From Lachnospiraceae bacterium (GTDB lineage: Bacteria; Bacillota; Clostridia; Lachnospirales; Lachnospiraceae), in NCBI GenBank assembly GCA_024691125.1, contig JAILNV010000007.1, positions 1-64,000 on the forward strand: a stretch of 64,000 nt of DNA, written 5' to 3'. Numbering within the stretch: position 1 is the first letter of the stretch; each line of letters opens with the position of its first letter. The position numbers and the translations under genes were made by a program. A model generated the notes under the pieces. That model was not told the DNA's origin and did not search any database. It saw nothing but the letters and a program-made list of their open reading frames with translations. Below, piece after piece: positions 47,269 through 58,332 of the stretch.

Positions 47269-49848
47269 ATGACACTTGAAGAATTCAGACAATTAAGCAA
47301 AGACATAATATATCTTGACGGTGCAACGGGTACGAACCTTATGAAGAGGGGAATGCCCAGGGGTGTATGTCCCGAGACCTGGATACTTGACAACAGAGAA
47401 ATAATGGCAGGGCTTCAGCTTGAATATTTTGAAGCGGGCACCAATATTGTATTGGCGCCTACTTTTACTGCGAACAGGCTAAAGCTGATGGAATACGGGC
47501 TTGAGGAAAGGATCGGAGAGATCAATCGCGAGCTGGTCGGAGTGTCGAAAGAGGCAAGAGACCGGTTCTTAAAGAGCAATCCATCTGCAAAGGCTTATGT
47601 TGCTGCTGATCTTACCATGACGGGAAGACAGCTTAAGCCGATGGGTACGCTTGATTTTGAAGAGCTTGTTGATATATATAGGGAACAGCTTGGATATATT
47701 ACGGATGCAGGGGTGGATGTCATTATAGTGGAAACGATGACCTCGCTTCAGGAGACAAGGGCTGCGCTTATAGCGGCAAGAGAGACCTGTGATCTGCCTG
47801 TCCTGTGTTCGCTTACCTTTGAAGAAAACGGCAGAACTCTTTTCGGAACAGACGGTATGACAGCAGTGTCCGTTCTTGAGAGCCTGGGTGCTGCTGCTGT
47901 AGGAGCCAACTGTTCGACAGGACCCGACAGGATGGCTAAAGTGACAGAAGCCATGGCCGGTCTTTCGAATATTCCGATAATTGCCAAGCCCAATGCCGGA
48001 ATGCCTTCACTTGACACTGACGGAAACACCGTCTACAACGTGGGCCCGGATGAATTCGCAAATCAGATGCTTCAGCTTGTTGAGAGCGGGGCTTCCATAA
48101 TAGGTGGGTGTTGCGGTACGACGCCCGATCATATAAGGGCTTTACATGATCTTACGAAAGATTTAAAGCCTGTACCTCATAAAAGGGATGAGAACGTAAG
48201 GTTCTTATCATCAGAAAAAAGCACTGTATGTTTTGATACAGGATCAAGGTTCATGATCGTGGGAGAGAGGATTAATCCCACAGGAAAGAAGAAGCTGCAG
48301 GAAGAGCTTCGTAACGGCTCGTTTGAGATGGTGCATGATTTTGCTTTATCACAGGAGGAGAACGGAGCGGCGCTGCTTGACATAAATGTCGGAATGAGCG
48401 GAATTGATGAGATGGCGACAATGCTTACGGCCATTGAAGAGGTTACGACCCATGTTTCACTTCCGTTAGTAATAGATTCGAGCCATACCGATGTGATCGA
48501 ACAGGCGCTTCGCAGGTATCCCGGAAGAGCGCTTATCAATTCCATCTCTTATGAGAAGGTTAAGTTCGATAATCTGCTTCCGATCGCGAAGAAGTACGGA
48601 GCAATGTTCATACTGCTTCCGTTATCGGATGAGGGACTGCCGAAATCGCTGGATGAAAAGAAGCAGATAATAGGAAAGATACTGAAAAAGGCGGATGAAC
48701 TCGGAATTTCACGTAACGATATTATCGTAGACGGTCTCGTGGCAACTGTGGGAGCGAATAAGAAGGCTGCTCTTGAGACACTTGAAACCATAAGATACTG
48801 CAAGGAAGAGCTGTCACTTCCTACCATAGTGGGTCTGTCCAATATTTCCTTCGGACTGCCGGAGAGAGCCAATGTGAACTCGGCATTTCTCAATCTTGCC
48901 ATACAGAACGGACTTACGATGGCCATATCGAATCCGTCGCAGCATCAGCTTGTTGCGGGTGCGCTGGCAACAGACATGCTCCTTAACAAAGAGGATGCGG
49001 ATTTAAGATATATAGAATATATTAATTTTTTAAAGGAACAGTATCCCGATATGGCAGCCATGGGAACGATCGCGTTAAAGAGCGATTCCGTACAGGGCGT
49101 TTCCGGAAATAATGGCGCTGTTAACGTTAACAGCGGCATTTCGAAAAAGAATGCAGATAAAGGACATGCAGACACAGAACAGGCAGCAAAAAATAATACA
49201 GATAATAAAGAGAAGAATATTGACATAATAAAGAAGGCTGTTATTTCTGGCAACAAATCAGGAATAACAGATCATGTAAAGGAAGCGCTTGACAGTGGCA
49301 GAAAGGCTCAGAGCATATTGGATGACAGCCTTTTGCCAGGAATAAACGAGGTAGGATCACTTTTTGAATCGGGAAGATATTTCCTGCCGCAGCTTATTGC
49401 AAGCGCCGAAGCGATGCGTACTGCAATTGATTATATGGAGCCTTATCTTAAAAATGACGGGGAGAAAGAAGAGAAGGCCAGAATAGTTATAGCGACCGTA
49501 AAGGGAGATATCCATGATATAGGAAAGAATCTCGTGGCTCTGATGCTCAGGAATTACGGTTTCAAGGTTTACGATCTCGGAAAGGATGTTTCAAAGGAAG
49601 AGATAATAGGGAAGGCCAAGGAAGTAGATGCCGACATCATAGCACTGTCCGCACTGATGACAACGACCATGCAGGAAATGAGGGAGGTTATCAGGTGCGC
49701 ACGGAAGGAAGGTCTGAGAGCGAGCGTAATGATAGGGGGTGCAGTCATAACACAGGATTATGCCGATGAGATCAAAGCGGAGGGGTACAGCCGGGATGCG
49801 CAGGAAGCGGTCAAGCTGGCTGAGAGACTCATTAAGGCTTACAGTTAA
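47269..49848 (+). CDS. metH: Cobalamin-dependent methionine synthase without reactivation domain (homocysteine, pterin, B12 domains)
   Basis: LDGATGTNLMKRGMP, IIGGCCGTTPDHI (Zn Cys), GERINPTGKKKLQE, GDIHDIGKNLVALMLRNYGFKVYDLGKDV (B12). Confidence 0.92.
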   Translation: MTLEEFRQLSKDIIYLDGATGTNLMKRGMPRGVCPETWILDNREIMAGLQLEYFEAGTNIVLAPTFTANRLKLMEYGLEERIGEINRELVGVSKEARDRFLKSNPSAKAYVAADLTMTGRQLKPMGTLDFEELVDIYREQLGYITDAGVDVIIVETMTSLQETRAALIAARETCDLPVLCSLTFEENGRTLFGTDGMTAVSVLESLGAAAVGANCSTGPDRMAKVTEAMAGLSNIPIIAKPNAGMPSLDTDGNTVYNVGPDEFANQMLQLVESGASIIGGCCGTTPDHIRALHDLTKDLKPVPHKRDENVRFLSSEKSTVCFDTGSRFMIVGERINPTGKKKLQEELRNGSFEMVHDFALSQEENGAALLDINVGMSGIDEMATMLTAIEEVTTHVSLPLVIDSSHTDVIEQALRRYPGRALINSISYEKVKFDNLLPIAKKYGAMFILLPLSDEGLPKSLDEKKQIIGKILKKADELGISRNDIIVDGLVATVGANKKAALETLETIRYCKEELSLPTIVGLSNISFGLPERANVNSAFLNLAIQNGLTMAISNPSQHQLVAGALATDMLLNKEDADLRYIEYINFLKEQYPDMAAMGTIALKSDSVQGVSGNNGAVNVNSGISKKNADKGHADTEQAAKNNTDNKEKNIDIIKKAVISGNKSGITDHVKEALDSGRKAQSILDDSLLPGINEVGSLFESGRYFLPQLIASAEAMRTAIDYMEPYLKNDGEKEEKARIVIATVKGDIHDIGKNLVALMLRNYGFKVYDLGKDVSKEEIIGKAKEVDADIIALSALMTTTMQEMREVIRCARKEGLRASVMIGGAVITQDYADEIKAEGYSRDAQEAVKLAERLIKAYS

Positions 49849-49947
49849 TGACCCGGGAAGAAACTGATTCCCGCCACTTTGTTAAATAACCGTTGCGGAA
49901 TAAATAATGCAAGGGTGTTTAATATAAAAAAATAAAGGAGAAGGGTT

Positions 49948-51378
49948 ATGGCAAAAAGACGAAAGAATTCTCATTCTGCGGCTGCCATTAATGCGATCGC
50001 CGGTAGTGAAAAAGCTGTAGCCGATAAAACTGACAAGGCAAAAGAAGCTGTGTCAGAGGTGACAGAAGCGGTCAAAGAAACCGTAACGGAGGCCACGGAT
50101 AATATATCCGAAAAGGCAGAAGAAGCTGCGGTTAAGACTGAGGAAGCAGTAAAAGAGACCGGCGCCGAAGATGCAGTAAAAGAAGCTGCCGAAAAGGCGG
50201 AAGAGACCGTGGAAGAAGCTGCAGAGAAGACCGAAAATGCTGTAAAAGAGGTTGCAAAAAAGGCAGAGGAAGCTACAGAGAAAACTGAACATTCTGTTAA
50301 AGAAACAGTCGAAAAGACGGAAGAAATAACGGAAGAAGCAGTCGAAAAGACGGAAGAAGTAACGGAAGAAGCAGTTGAAAAGACGGAAGAAATAACGGAA
50401 GAAACTGCCGAGAAGGAAGAAGAAGCTGTTGAGAAGACAGAAGAAGCTGTTGAGAAGACAGAAGAAGCTGTTGAGAAGGAAGAAGAAGCTGTCGAGAAGA
50501 CAGAAGAAGCTGTTGAGAAAGCGGAAGATACTGTAAAAGAAGCCGAAGAAAAGGCTGAAGCCGCTGCAGAAACAGCAGATAAGACAGAGGAAGCGGTCAA
50601 AAAGACAGAAGAGGCTGCAGAGGAAGCAGAAGAAGCTGCCGAAGTAAAAGAGAAGGCTGCGGAAACAACTGTTAAAGAGGAGTCAAAAGGGGAAGCAGTA
50701 AAAGAAACAGCAACCGTTAACACATTAGATAAAGAAACAGCCGCAGTTACAGAGGCAGTAAAGGAGATAATCGTGGAAAATAACAATAACCCAAGAATTG
50801 AAGAATTATTAAACAACAGTGCAAAGAAGCTTTCAAAGAAGCAGCGTAAGGCAAATGACAAGGAACTCATCGATTGCATGAAGAACGATGACATGAAGGT
50901 GCTGGCAGCACTTCTTATGGATGTCAGGGATAAGAATGATTCCAAGCTTTCATATACCAAGGCTCAGGTTTATTTCGCAATGGCTACTTCAATACTTGCC
51001 CTTGTTCTTGTATGCTGTGTTTCGTGGGCAGTGTTGAGCATCATTCCCGAGATCAACAATATAACCAATCAGGCAAACGTTATAATGGGACAGGCTAATG
51101 AGACCATAGTCCAGGCCAATGAGGCAATAGCTCAGGCTAATGGCGTACTCACCGATGTTCAGCCTGTAGTAGCTAATCTGAATGAAGTAACCAACGACCT
51201 TGCAGGCGCTGACCTGACAGGTATGCTTGAAGATGTAGACGCTCTTGTTGTTTCAAGTGAGAAGAACATGGGTGAGGCTCTTCAGACAATAACGGAGATA
51301 GATATCAAATCGCTTAATGATGCAATATCCGACCTGAGTGCGATAGTTGCGCCGTTGGCGGGAATGTTTAGAAGATAA
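49948..51378 (+). CDS. Membrane protein with long N-terminal EKTEEAV-type repeat region, single TM and C-terminal coiled coil
   Basis: Repeated EKTEEA(V/I)TEE units; TM segment VYFAMATSILALVLVCCVSWAVLSII; C-terminal QANETIVQANEAIAQANG. Confidence 0.75.
   Translation: MAKRRKNSHSAAAINAIAGSEKAVADKTDKAKEAVSEVTEAVKETVTEATDNISEKAEEAAVKTEEAVKETGAEDAVKEAAEKAEETVEEAAEKTENAVKEVAKKAEEATEKTEHSVKETVEKTEEITEEAVEKTEEVTEEAVEKTEEITEETAEKEEEAVEKTEEAVEKTEEAVEKEEEAVEKTEEAVEKAEDTVKEAEEKAEAAAETADKTEEAVKKTEEAAEEAEEAAEVKEKAAETTVKEESKGEAVKETATVNTLDKETAAVTEAVKEIIVENNNNPRIEELLNNSAKKLSKKQRKANDKELIDCMKNDDMKVLAALLMDVRDKNDSKLSYTKAQVYFAMATSILALVLVCCVSWAVLSIIPEINNITNQANVIMGQANETIVQANEAIAQANGVLTDVQPVVANLNEVTNDLAGADLTGMLEDVDALVVSSEKNMGEALQTITEIDIKSLNDAISDLSAIVAPLAGMFRR
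50281..50530. repeat. Intragenic 21-bp and 33-bp tandem repeats
   Basis: GTTGAGAAGACAGAAGAAGCT x ~4 (near-identical) preceded by GA(A/G)GAAGCAGT(C/T)GAAAAGACGGAAGAA(A/G)TAACG units. Confidence 0.85.
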
Positions 51379-51406
51379 CGGAAAAGGCAGGAAGGTTTTA
51401 AGCTTT

Positions 51407-53023
51407 ATGTTAGGTGCTGATGCAATAGCAAGATGCCTGCTTGAAGAGCAGGTGAAGGTAATATTCGGATATCCGGGAGTGGCAATATGTCCTTTCTTCA
51501 ACAGTATGCTGTCAGTGGATATAGACAGAGTACTTGTAAGAACAGAACAGAATGCGGCACATATGGCAAGCGGTTACGCGAGAATATCGGGTAAAGTCGG
51601 TGTGTGTGTTGCCACATCCGGTCCGGGTGCTACCAATCTTATTACAGGGATAGCAACTGCTTATGCCGATTCTATCCCTCTTGTATGTATAACGGGTCAG
51701 GTTAATTCGGAACAGCTTGGTTCGGATGTTTTTCAGGAAGCAGATATAACAGGAGCTGTAGAATCATTCGTGAAATACAGCTATCTGGTTAAGGATGCCG
51801 ACGATATTCCGAGAATATTCAAAGAAGCATTTCATATCGCGTCCACCGGAAGAAAAGGTCCGGTACTCATCGATGTCCCCATCGATATTCAGAATGCCCC
51901 TGTAGGTAAGTTCTATTATCCTTCGGAGGTTAATCTCAGAACCTATAAGCCGACGGTAAAGGGGCATGTAGTACAGATTAAAAAGGTCATCAAGGCTATA
52001 GAGAAAGCCAAACGTCCCATAATATGTGCGGGAGGCGGAATACATCTTTCCAATGCGGCAAAGGAATTACGTGATTTTGCCCACAAATGCGGTATTCCGG
52101 TAGTAAGCACTTTGATGGGACTCGGTGTTATGCCCACAGATGATCCGCTGTATTTCGGCATGGTGGGCAACAACGGCAAATCATATGCCAACCGTGCGAT
52201 GAATGAGTCGGATCTTACGATCATGATAGGAGCAAGAGTAGCTGACAGAGCGATCTCGCAGCCCGATCTTGTCATGGATAATACGGTACTTGTACATATC
52301 GATGTTGATCCCGCAGAAATAGGAAAGAATGTAGGTCCTCATATACCTCTGGTAGGTGATATCAAGAACATACTTGAGGATATGGAGAAGTATGAAACTG
52401 ACTGCAGCTGCGGTGAATGGATAGACACTCTTAATGAATATAAGAGAAATGAACCGGAGCGTAAGGCTCCGCGTAAGGAATATGTGGATCCCGCAAAGTT
52501 CATTGCCATGCTGTCCGACAAGCTTGATGATGATGCAATATACGTTGCTGATGTGGGTCAGAACCAGATGTGGTCATGCGGATATCATAAGGTTAAGAAC
52601 GGAAGATTCCTTACATCGGGCGGTATGGGGACTATGGGTTATTCAATCCCGGCCGCGATCGGTGCCAGAGCCGCTGCTCCGGACAGACAGATAGTTGCCG
52701 TATGCGGTGACGGTTCTTTCCAGATGTCAATGATGGAACTGGCCACAATGCAGCAGCATAAGCTTCCGGTTAAGATAATCATCTTCCATAACGGATATCT
52801 TGGTCTTGTAAGAGAGTATCAGTATAATACTTATAAGGCTCATTATTCGGTAGTGGATCTTTCGGGTTCCCCGGATTTCGGTAAGCTGTCCGCAGCCTAC
52901 GATGTTCCTTTCTTCAGGCTTGAAAATATGGACAATGCATCGGAAGTCATAGATGAATTCCTTAGCATTAAGGATCCGGCGCTTATGGAGATAATGATCG
53001 ATCCGTTGGATGTTGTTAAATAA
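51407..53023 (+). CDS. ilvB: Acetolactate synthase large subunit
   Basis: RTEQNAAHMASGYAR (catalytic Glu), ATSGPGATNLITGIATAYADSIPLVCITGQV, GDGSFQMSMMELATMQQ (ThDP). Confidence 0.93.
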   Translation: MLGADAIARCLLEEQVKVIFGYPGVAICPFFNSMLSVDIDRVLVRTEQNAAHMASGYARISGKVGVCVATSGPGATNLITGIATAYADSIPLVCITGQVNSEQLGSDVFQEADITGAVESFVKYSYLVKDADDIPRIFKEAFHIASTGRKGPVLIDVPIDIQNAPVGKFYYPSEVNLRTYKPTVKGHVVQIKKVIKAIEKAKRPIICAGGGIHLSNAAKELRDFAHKCGIPVVSTLMGLGVMPTDDPLYFGMVGNNGKSYANRAMNESDLTIMIGARVADRAISQPDLVMDNTVLVHIDVDPAEIGKNVGPHIPLVGDIKNILEDMEKYETDCSCGEWIDTLNEYKRNEPERKAPRKEYVDPAKFIAMLSDKLDDDAIYVADVGQNQMWSCGYHKVKNGRFLTSGGMGTMGYSIPAAIGARAAAPDRQIVAVCGDGSFQMSMMELATMQQHKLPVKIIIFHNGYLGLVREYQYNTYKAHYSVVDLSGSPDFGKLSAAYDVPFFRLENMDNASEVIDEFLSIKDPALMEIMIDPLDVVK

Positions 53024-53074
53024 TCAATTGGATCTGAATAAATAATTTTATCCTGTAAATATGGATGGTAAAAG

Positions 53075-53560
53075 ATGAAGAGACTGTATTCTGTATTGGT
53101 TGAGAACAGATCGGGCGTACTGAGTAAGGTGGCCGGTCTGTTTTCAAGACGTATGTTTAATATTGATTCGCTGGCTGTCGGTGAGACCGATGATCCCGGC
53201 GTAAGCTGTATAACAATAGTATCGTCGGGAGAGCAGGGAACGCTTGAACAGATAGAAAAGCAGCTTAACAAAAAAATAGATGTGATTAAGATAAAGACAT
53301 TCTCGGAAGAGGAAAGCATAAGCCGTGAGCTTATCCTTGTCAAGGTTAAATACAACAAGGGTAACCGGAGGGAGATCATGGAGATCTGTGAGATCCTTAA
53401 CGCTTCCATAGTTGATATGAGTAAGAATCTTATGACCATACAGCTGTGCGATACACCGGAGAGAACAAGGCTACTTATACAGATGCTCGCTTCGATAAGC
53501 ATTGTAGAGGTGGCCCGTACCGGCACTCTGGCCCTTCAGAAATGTGCATTAAGCGATTAG
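53075..53560 (+). CDS. ilvN: Acetolactate synthase small (regulatory) subunit, copy 1
   Basis: ACT domain: LYSVLVENRSGVLSKVAGLFSRRMFNIDSLAVGETDDP. Confidence 0.92.
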   Translation: MKRLYSVLVENRSGVLSKVAGLFSRRMFNIDSLAVGETDDPGVSCITIVSSGEQGTLEQIEKQLNKKIDVIKIKTFSEEESISRELILVKVKYNKGNRREIMEICEILNASIVDMSKNLMTIQLCDTPERTRLLIQMLASISIVEVARTGTLALQKCALSD

Positions 53561-53602
53561 AATCAGAAAGATTATAAAGAAATATTGATTGGTGGTATAA
53601 AG

Positions 53603-54103
53603 ATGCAGAGAAAAGTTTTTCAGTTACTTGTAGACAATCAGGCGGGTGTTTTAAGCCGTATTTCGGGCCTTTTCAGCAGGAGAGGCTATAATATAGAGAG
53701 TATAACGGCAGGAACGACATCCAATCCGAAATACACAAGGATAACCATAGTGGCAAACGGAGATGAAGCGATACTTGACCAGATAGAGAAGCAGGTAGGT
53801 AAGCTTATAGATGTCAGAAAGGTATGGGAGCTTGAACCCGAATCATCCGTATACAGGGAGCTCATACTTATTAAAATAAGAGCTACAGATACCCAGAGAC
53901 AGGCGATCGTATCTGTGACAGATATTTTCCGTGCCAAGATCATCGACGTGGATATTGATTCAATGATAATCGAGCTTACCGGAAACCAGAGCAAGATAGA
54001 TGCTTTCATTAATCTGTTAAAGGGATATGAGATCCTGGAAATAGCAAGAACCGGTATAGCCGGTCTTACCAGAGGCTCGGAAAACATAACCATACTTGAA
54101 TAA
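53603..54103 (+). CDS. ilvN: Acetolactate synthase small (regulatory) subunit, copy 2
   Basis: ACT domain: FQLLVDNQAGVLSRISGLFSRRGYNIESITAGTTSNP. Confidence 0.92.
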   Translation: MQRKVFQLLVDNQAGVLSRISGLFSRRGYNIESITAGTTSNPKYTRITIVANGDEAILDQIEKQVGKLIDVRKVWELEPESSVYRELILIKIRATDTQRQAIVSVTDIFRAKIIDVDIDSMIIELTGNQSKIDAFINLLKGYEILEIARTGIAGLTRGSENITILE

Positions 54104-54179
54104 ACGGAACACGGAGATCAATTAATAAGTAAACAACCGGAGGCTATTACTGACGGTTAATATAAAATTAATATTTTAG

Positions 54180-55211
<1,032 letters not shown>

Positions 55212-55361
55212 TCCTTGCATTTACCACATATTTGTGTTAAATTATTGTTTGTTGCTGAATTCAGCGTAGTTTGTATGGATTGGCTGAATTTATAAGGTTA
55301 AGTAGATGGTCCTCTGTATTATCCAGGTATTAGAAGAATTGCGGTATTCCTGCCGCTAAGG

Positions 55362-55401
55362 CATCATAAGGAATCCACCGCAAGCGGTACCCCTTATGAT
55401 A
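55362..55401. repeat. 40-bp palindromic hairpin element, copy 2 (inverted relative to copy 1)
   Basis: CATCATAAGGAATCCACCGCAAGCGGTACCCCTTATGATA = reverse complement of 35464-35503 with 2 mismatches; ends 33 nt before rplS ATG. Confidence 0.85.
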
Positions 55402-55434
55402 ATACAAGAACATCAGGTTTTAAGGAGGTTCGGA

Positions 55435-55782
55435 ATGAACGATATTATTAAAAACATCGAAGCTGAGCAGATGAAGGAGACAGTTCCCGAGTTTGCGGTT
55501 GGCGATACCGTTAAGGTTCACGCCAAGATCAAGGAAGGTAACAGAGAGAGGATCCAGATCTTCGAAGGTACCGTACTTAAGAGACAGGGTGGAAGCAGCA
55601 GAGAAACATTCACAGTAAGGAAGACCAGTAACGGTGTAGGTGTTGAGAAGACCTGGCCGCTTCATTCTCCTTTTGTTGAGAAGATCGAAGTAGTAAGACG
55701 CGGTAAAGTAAGACGTGCTAAGCTGTTCTACTTAAGAGATCGTGTCGGCAAGGCAGCTAAGGTTAAGGAAATACTTAAGTAA
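55435..55782 (+). CDS. rplS: Ribosomal protein bL19
   Basis: [35 protein letters not shown] aaggagg before ATG 55435. Confidence 0.97.
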   Translation: MNDIIKNIEAEQMKETVPEFAVGDTVKVHAKIKEGNRERIQIFEGTVLKRQGGSSRETFTVRKTSNGVGVEKTWPLHSPFVEKIEVVRRGKVRRAKLFYLRDRVGKAAKVKEILK

Positions 55783-55821
55783 TCCCTTTGCCTGGAATAA
55801 TTTTCCATAAGGAATAATCTT

Positions 55822-55862
55822 AAGAGGGCAGATACTTGAATTGTATTTGCCCTCTTGCTTTA
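55822..55862 (+). terminator. Rho-independent terminator of rplS
   Basis: AAGAGGGCAGATAC-ttgaatt-GTATTTGCCCTCTT then gcttta. Confidence 0.75.
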
Positions 55863-55940
55863 ATCATTAATACTTTGCAGCACGGAGTAATCCAAAAGCA
55901 AAGGTGTGTCTGAAGTAAAGGTATCTGAAAGAGCGCTGAA

Positions 55941-56531
55941 ATGAAACGAAGAAATCTTGGGACGATAGAGCTCGATTATAAGCAGAAAGAAAAAAAGAAA
56001 ATAACAATGCAGTCGTTCTATGATTTTATATTCTGGATATTCGGGATAGCGGCGGCTGTTTTCCTCGGTGTTATGACGGTTAATTTCGTCGGGATCAGAA
56101 CGAGCGTTGTCGGAAGCTCCATGGAACCTGTTCTGTTTAACGGTGAAGAGGTTCTGCTTAACAGGATAATATATCAGTTCTCCGCTCCCAAGAGGGGTGA
56201 TGTCATAGCTTTCCATCCCAACGGAGACGAGAATACACATCTGTATGTTAAGAGGATCGTCGGTCTTCCGGGCGAAACAATACAGATAAAACAGGGCTCG
56301 GTATATATAAACGGCGAAATGAGCGCAATGGACATTGAGACGCTGGATGCGGGAGTGGCCGCAGAGCCCATGAAGCTCAGTGATGAAGAGTATTTCGTAA
56401 TGGGCGATAACAGGGAAAACAGTGAGGACAGCAGGAGCGCCAATATAGGAAATGTAACCCGAGAAATGATCGAAGGCAAGGTCTGGTATCATATGACGTA
56501 TGACGATATCAGGATGGGAAAGGTGGAATAA
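55941..56531 (+). CDS. lepB: Signal peptidase I
   Basis: GSSMEPVLFNGE (Ser), YVKRIVGLPGE (Lys), MGDNRENSEDSR. Confidence 0.95.
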   Translation: MKRRNLGTIELDYKQKEKKKITMQSFYDFIFWIFGIAAAVFLGVMTVNFVGIRTSVVGSSMEPVLFNGEEVLLNRIIYQFSAPKRGDVIAFHPNGDENTHLYVKRIVGLPGETIQIKQGSVYINGEMSAMDIETLDAGVAAEPMKLSDEEYFVMGDNRENSEDSRSANIGNVTREMIEGKVWYHMTYDDIRMGKVE

Positions 56532-57382
56532 TGAACTATCAGTGGTTTCCCGGACATATGACCAAGGCCTTCCGTATGATGCAGGAGGATATAAAGCTTA
56601 TTGACCTTGTGATCGAGCTTCTCGATGCAAGGGCTCCTTTAGCGTCAAGAAATCCGGACATAGATAATCTTGCTGCCGGTAAGGCAAGAATGGTGCTGCT
56701 TAATAAGGCAGACCTTGCCGATGAAGTATTAAATGAGAAATGGGTAAAATACTTCAGCGGAATGGGTCTTACGGTTGTGCTTATTAACAGCAGGGATGGT
56801 GACGGAATTAAGAAAATACTGCCTGCTGTTCAGGAAGCATGCAGGGAGAAGATAGAAAGAGACAGAAAAAGAGGGATAATGAACCGTCCGGTAAGAGCCA
56901 TGGTAGCCGGAATCCCCAACGTGGGTAAGTCAACCTTTATTAATTCACTGGCAGGACGGGCTGCAGCAAAGACAGGTAATAAGCCCGGTGTAACCAAAGG
57001 CAAGCAGTGGATCAGGCTTAATAAAAGCATAGAGCTTCTGGATACACCCGGTGTTTTGTGGCCGAAGTTCGAGGATCAGGATACAGGCAGGAGACTGGCA
57101 TTCCTGGGATCCATCAATGATGAGATAATAGATAAGAATGAACTTGCATGTGAGCTTATTGATTTTATCAAGGATGAAGGAAACGGATATGCAGGGCTTA
57201 TAACAGGTAAGTACGGGGTGGCTGAGGATAAGGTGAATCATCAGGTGCTTTCGGATATTGCAATGGTCAGGAAATGTCTTGTTAAAGGCGGGGAGCCGGA
57301 TACAGACAGGGCTTCAGGGATGCTGATCGATGATTTCAGAGGAGGGAAGCTCGGAAGGATTACTCTCGAACGCCCCGTTTAA
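56531..57382 (+). CDS. rbgA: Ribosome biogenesis GTPase RbgA/YlqF
   Basis: Circularly permuted G motifs: LLNKADLAD ... GIPNVGKSTFIN ... LLDTPGVLWPKF; WFPGHMTKAFRMM. Confidence 0.95.
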   Translation: MNYQWFPGHMTKAFRMMQEDIKLIDLVIELLDARAPLASRNPDIDNLAAGKARMVLLNKADLADEVLNEKWVKYFSGMGLTVVLINSRDGDGIKKILPAVQEACREKIERDRKRGIMNRPVRAMVAGIPNVGKSTFINSLAGRAAAKTGNKPGVTKGKQWIRLNKSIELLDTPGVLWPKFEDQDTGRRLAFLGSINDEIIDKNELACELIDFIKDEGNGYAGLITGKYGVAEDKVNHQVLSDIAMVRKCLVKGGEPDTDRASGMLIDDFRGGKLGRITLERPV

Positions 57383-57392
57383 TAGAGCTTAG

Positions 57393-57430
57393 ATGAGATC
57401 TTACGGGAATCCGCAGGGTCTCATTTGTGT
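57393..57430 (+). terminator. Terminator-like hairpin after rbgA
   Basis: ATGAGATC ... GGTCTCAT followed by ttgtgtttt. Confidence 0.5.
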
Positions 57431-57481
57431 TTTGGTAAACAAAAGAATGATTTAATATAAGGGAAGAGGGAATTATAAAAA

Positions 57482-58240
57482 GTGGAGAAGAAGATATCTG
57501 AGATCAAAGATCAGCTTGCCGGTATAAGCGATGATAAACTTAAAGAATTTATTGATGAATACAGTGAAGATGAACGCCCGGGAGTACAGGCTGTGATCGC
57601 CAGGGCACAGAAAAAATATGATAAGTATATTACTGAGCTTAAACGTATTGATTCCATGAAGGAATATGAGCGAAAATACAGTGAATATGCGCTTATCTGC
57701 GGGATAGATGAGGTGGGCAGAGGCCCACTTGCGGGACCTGTTGTGGCCGGAGCAGTTATACTTCCTAAAGAATGTTCCATTCTATATGTTAATGATTCTA
57801 AGAAACTGTCCGAAAAAAAGAGAGAGGAGCTTTATGATGTCATTATGTCAGAGGCAATATCTGTAGGTCTCGGATGCGTTGATAACATAAAGATCGATGA
57901 AATAAATATTTTGCAGGCTACCTATGAAGCCATGAGACAGGCCATAGGGAAGCTTTCACCACAGCCGGAGCTGCTTCTGAATGATGCTGTGACTATTCCC
58001 GGCGTATCGATCAAACAGATACCGATAATAAAAGGTGACGCCAAGAGTATTTCAATAGCTGCGGCATCCATAGTCGCCAAGGTGACAAGAGACAGAATGA
58101 TGGTGAAGTATGATGAGCAGTATCCGGGATATGATTTTGCGGGAAATAAAGGATATGGATCGGCTAAGCATATAGAGGCTATAAAGAAGTTCGGTCCCAC
58201 ACCCATACACAGACGAAGCTTCATAGGAAATTTTATATAG
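57482..58240 (+). CDS. rnhB: Ribonuclease HII
   Basis: ICGIDEVGRGPLAGPVVAGAVIL; DSKKLSEKKRE; KGYGSAKHIEAI; GTG start. Confidence 0.96.
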   Translation: MEKKISEIKDQLAGISDDKLKEFIDEYSEDERPGVQAVIARAQKKYDKYITELKRIDSMKEYERKYSEYALICGIDEVGRGPLAGPVVAGAVILPKECSILYVNDSKKLSEKKREELYDVIMSEAISVGLGCVDNIKIDEINILQATYEAMRQAIGKLSPQPELLLNDAVTIPGVSIKQIPIIKGDAKSISIAAASIVAKVTRDRMMVKYDEQYPGYDFAGNKGYGSAKHIEAIKKFGPTPIHRRSFIGNFI

Positions 58241-58332
58241 TTTTTTATAGTTTTGACCCCTGAATCATTTTATAGTAAACGAAAAAAATATTTTTCACTA
58301 TATAGAGAAACACTGAGAATACAGGAGGCAGG

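Noticed and set aside
49876-49894. TTGTTAAATAA-like Rex half-site before the coiled-coil gene
   Set aside because: Only one half-site matches the Rex palindrome; the other half is not complementary
50281-50530. Regularly spaced repeats resembling an array
   Set aside because: In-frame protein-coding tandem repeats with no unique spacers; not CRISPR
49971-50960. 329-aa minus-strand ORF (Ser/Ala/Phe-rich)
   Set aside because: Mirror of the GAA/GCT-rich repeat in the plus-strand coiled-coil gene; composition artefact, no start context or family motifs
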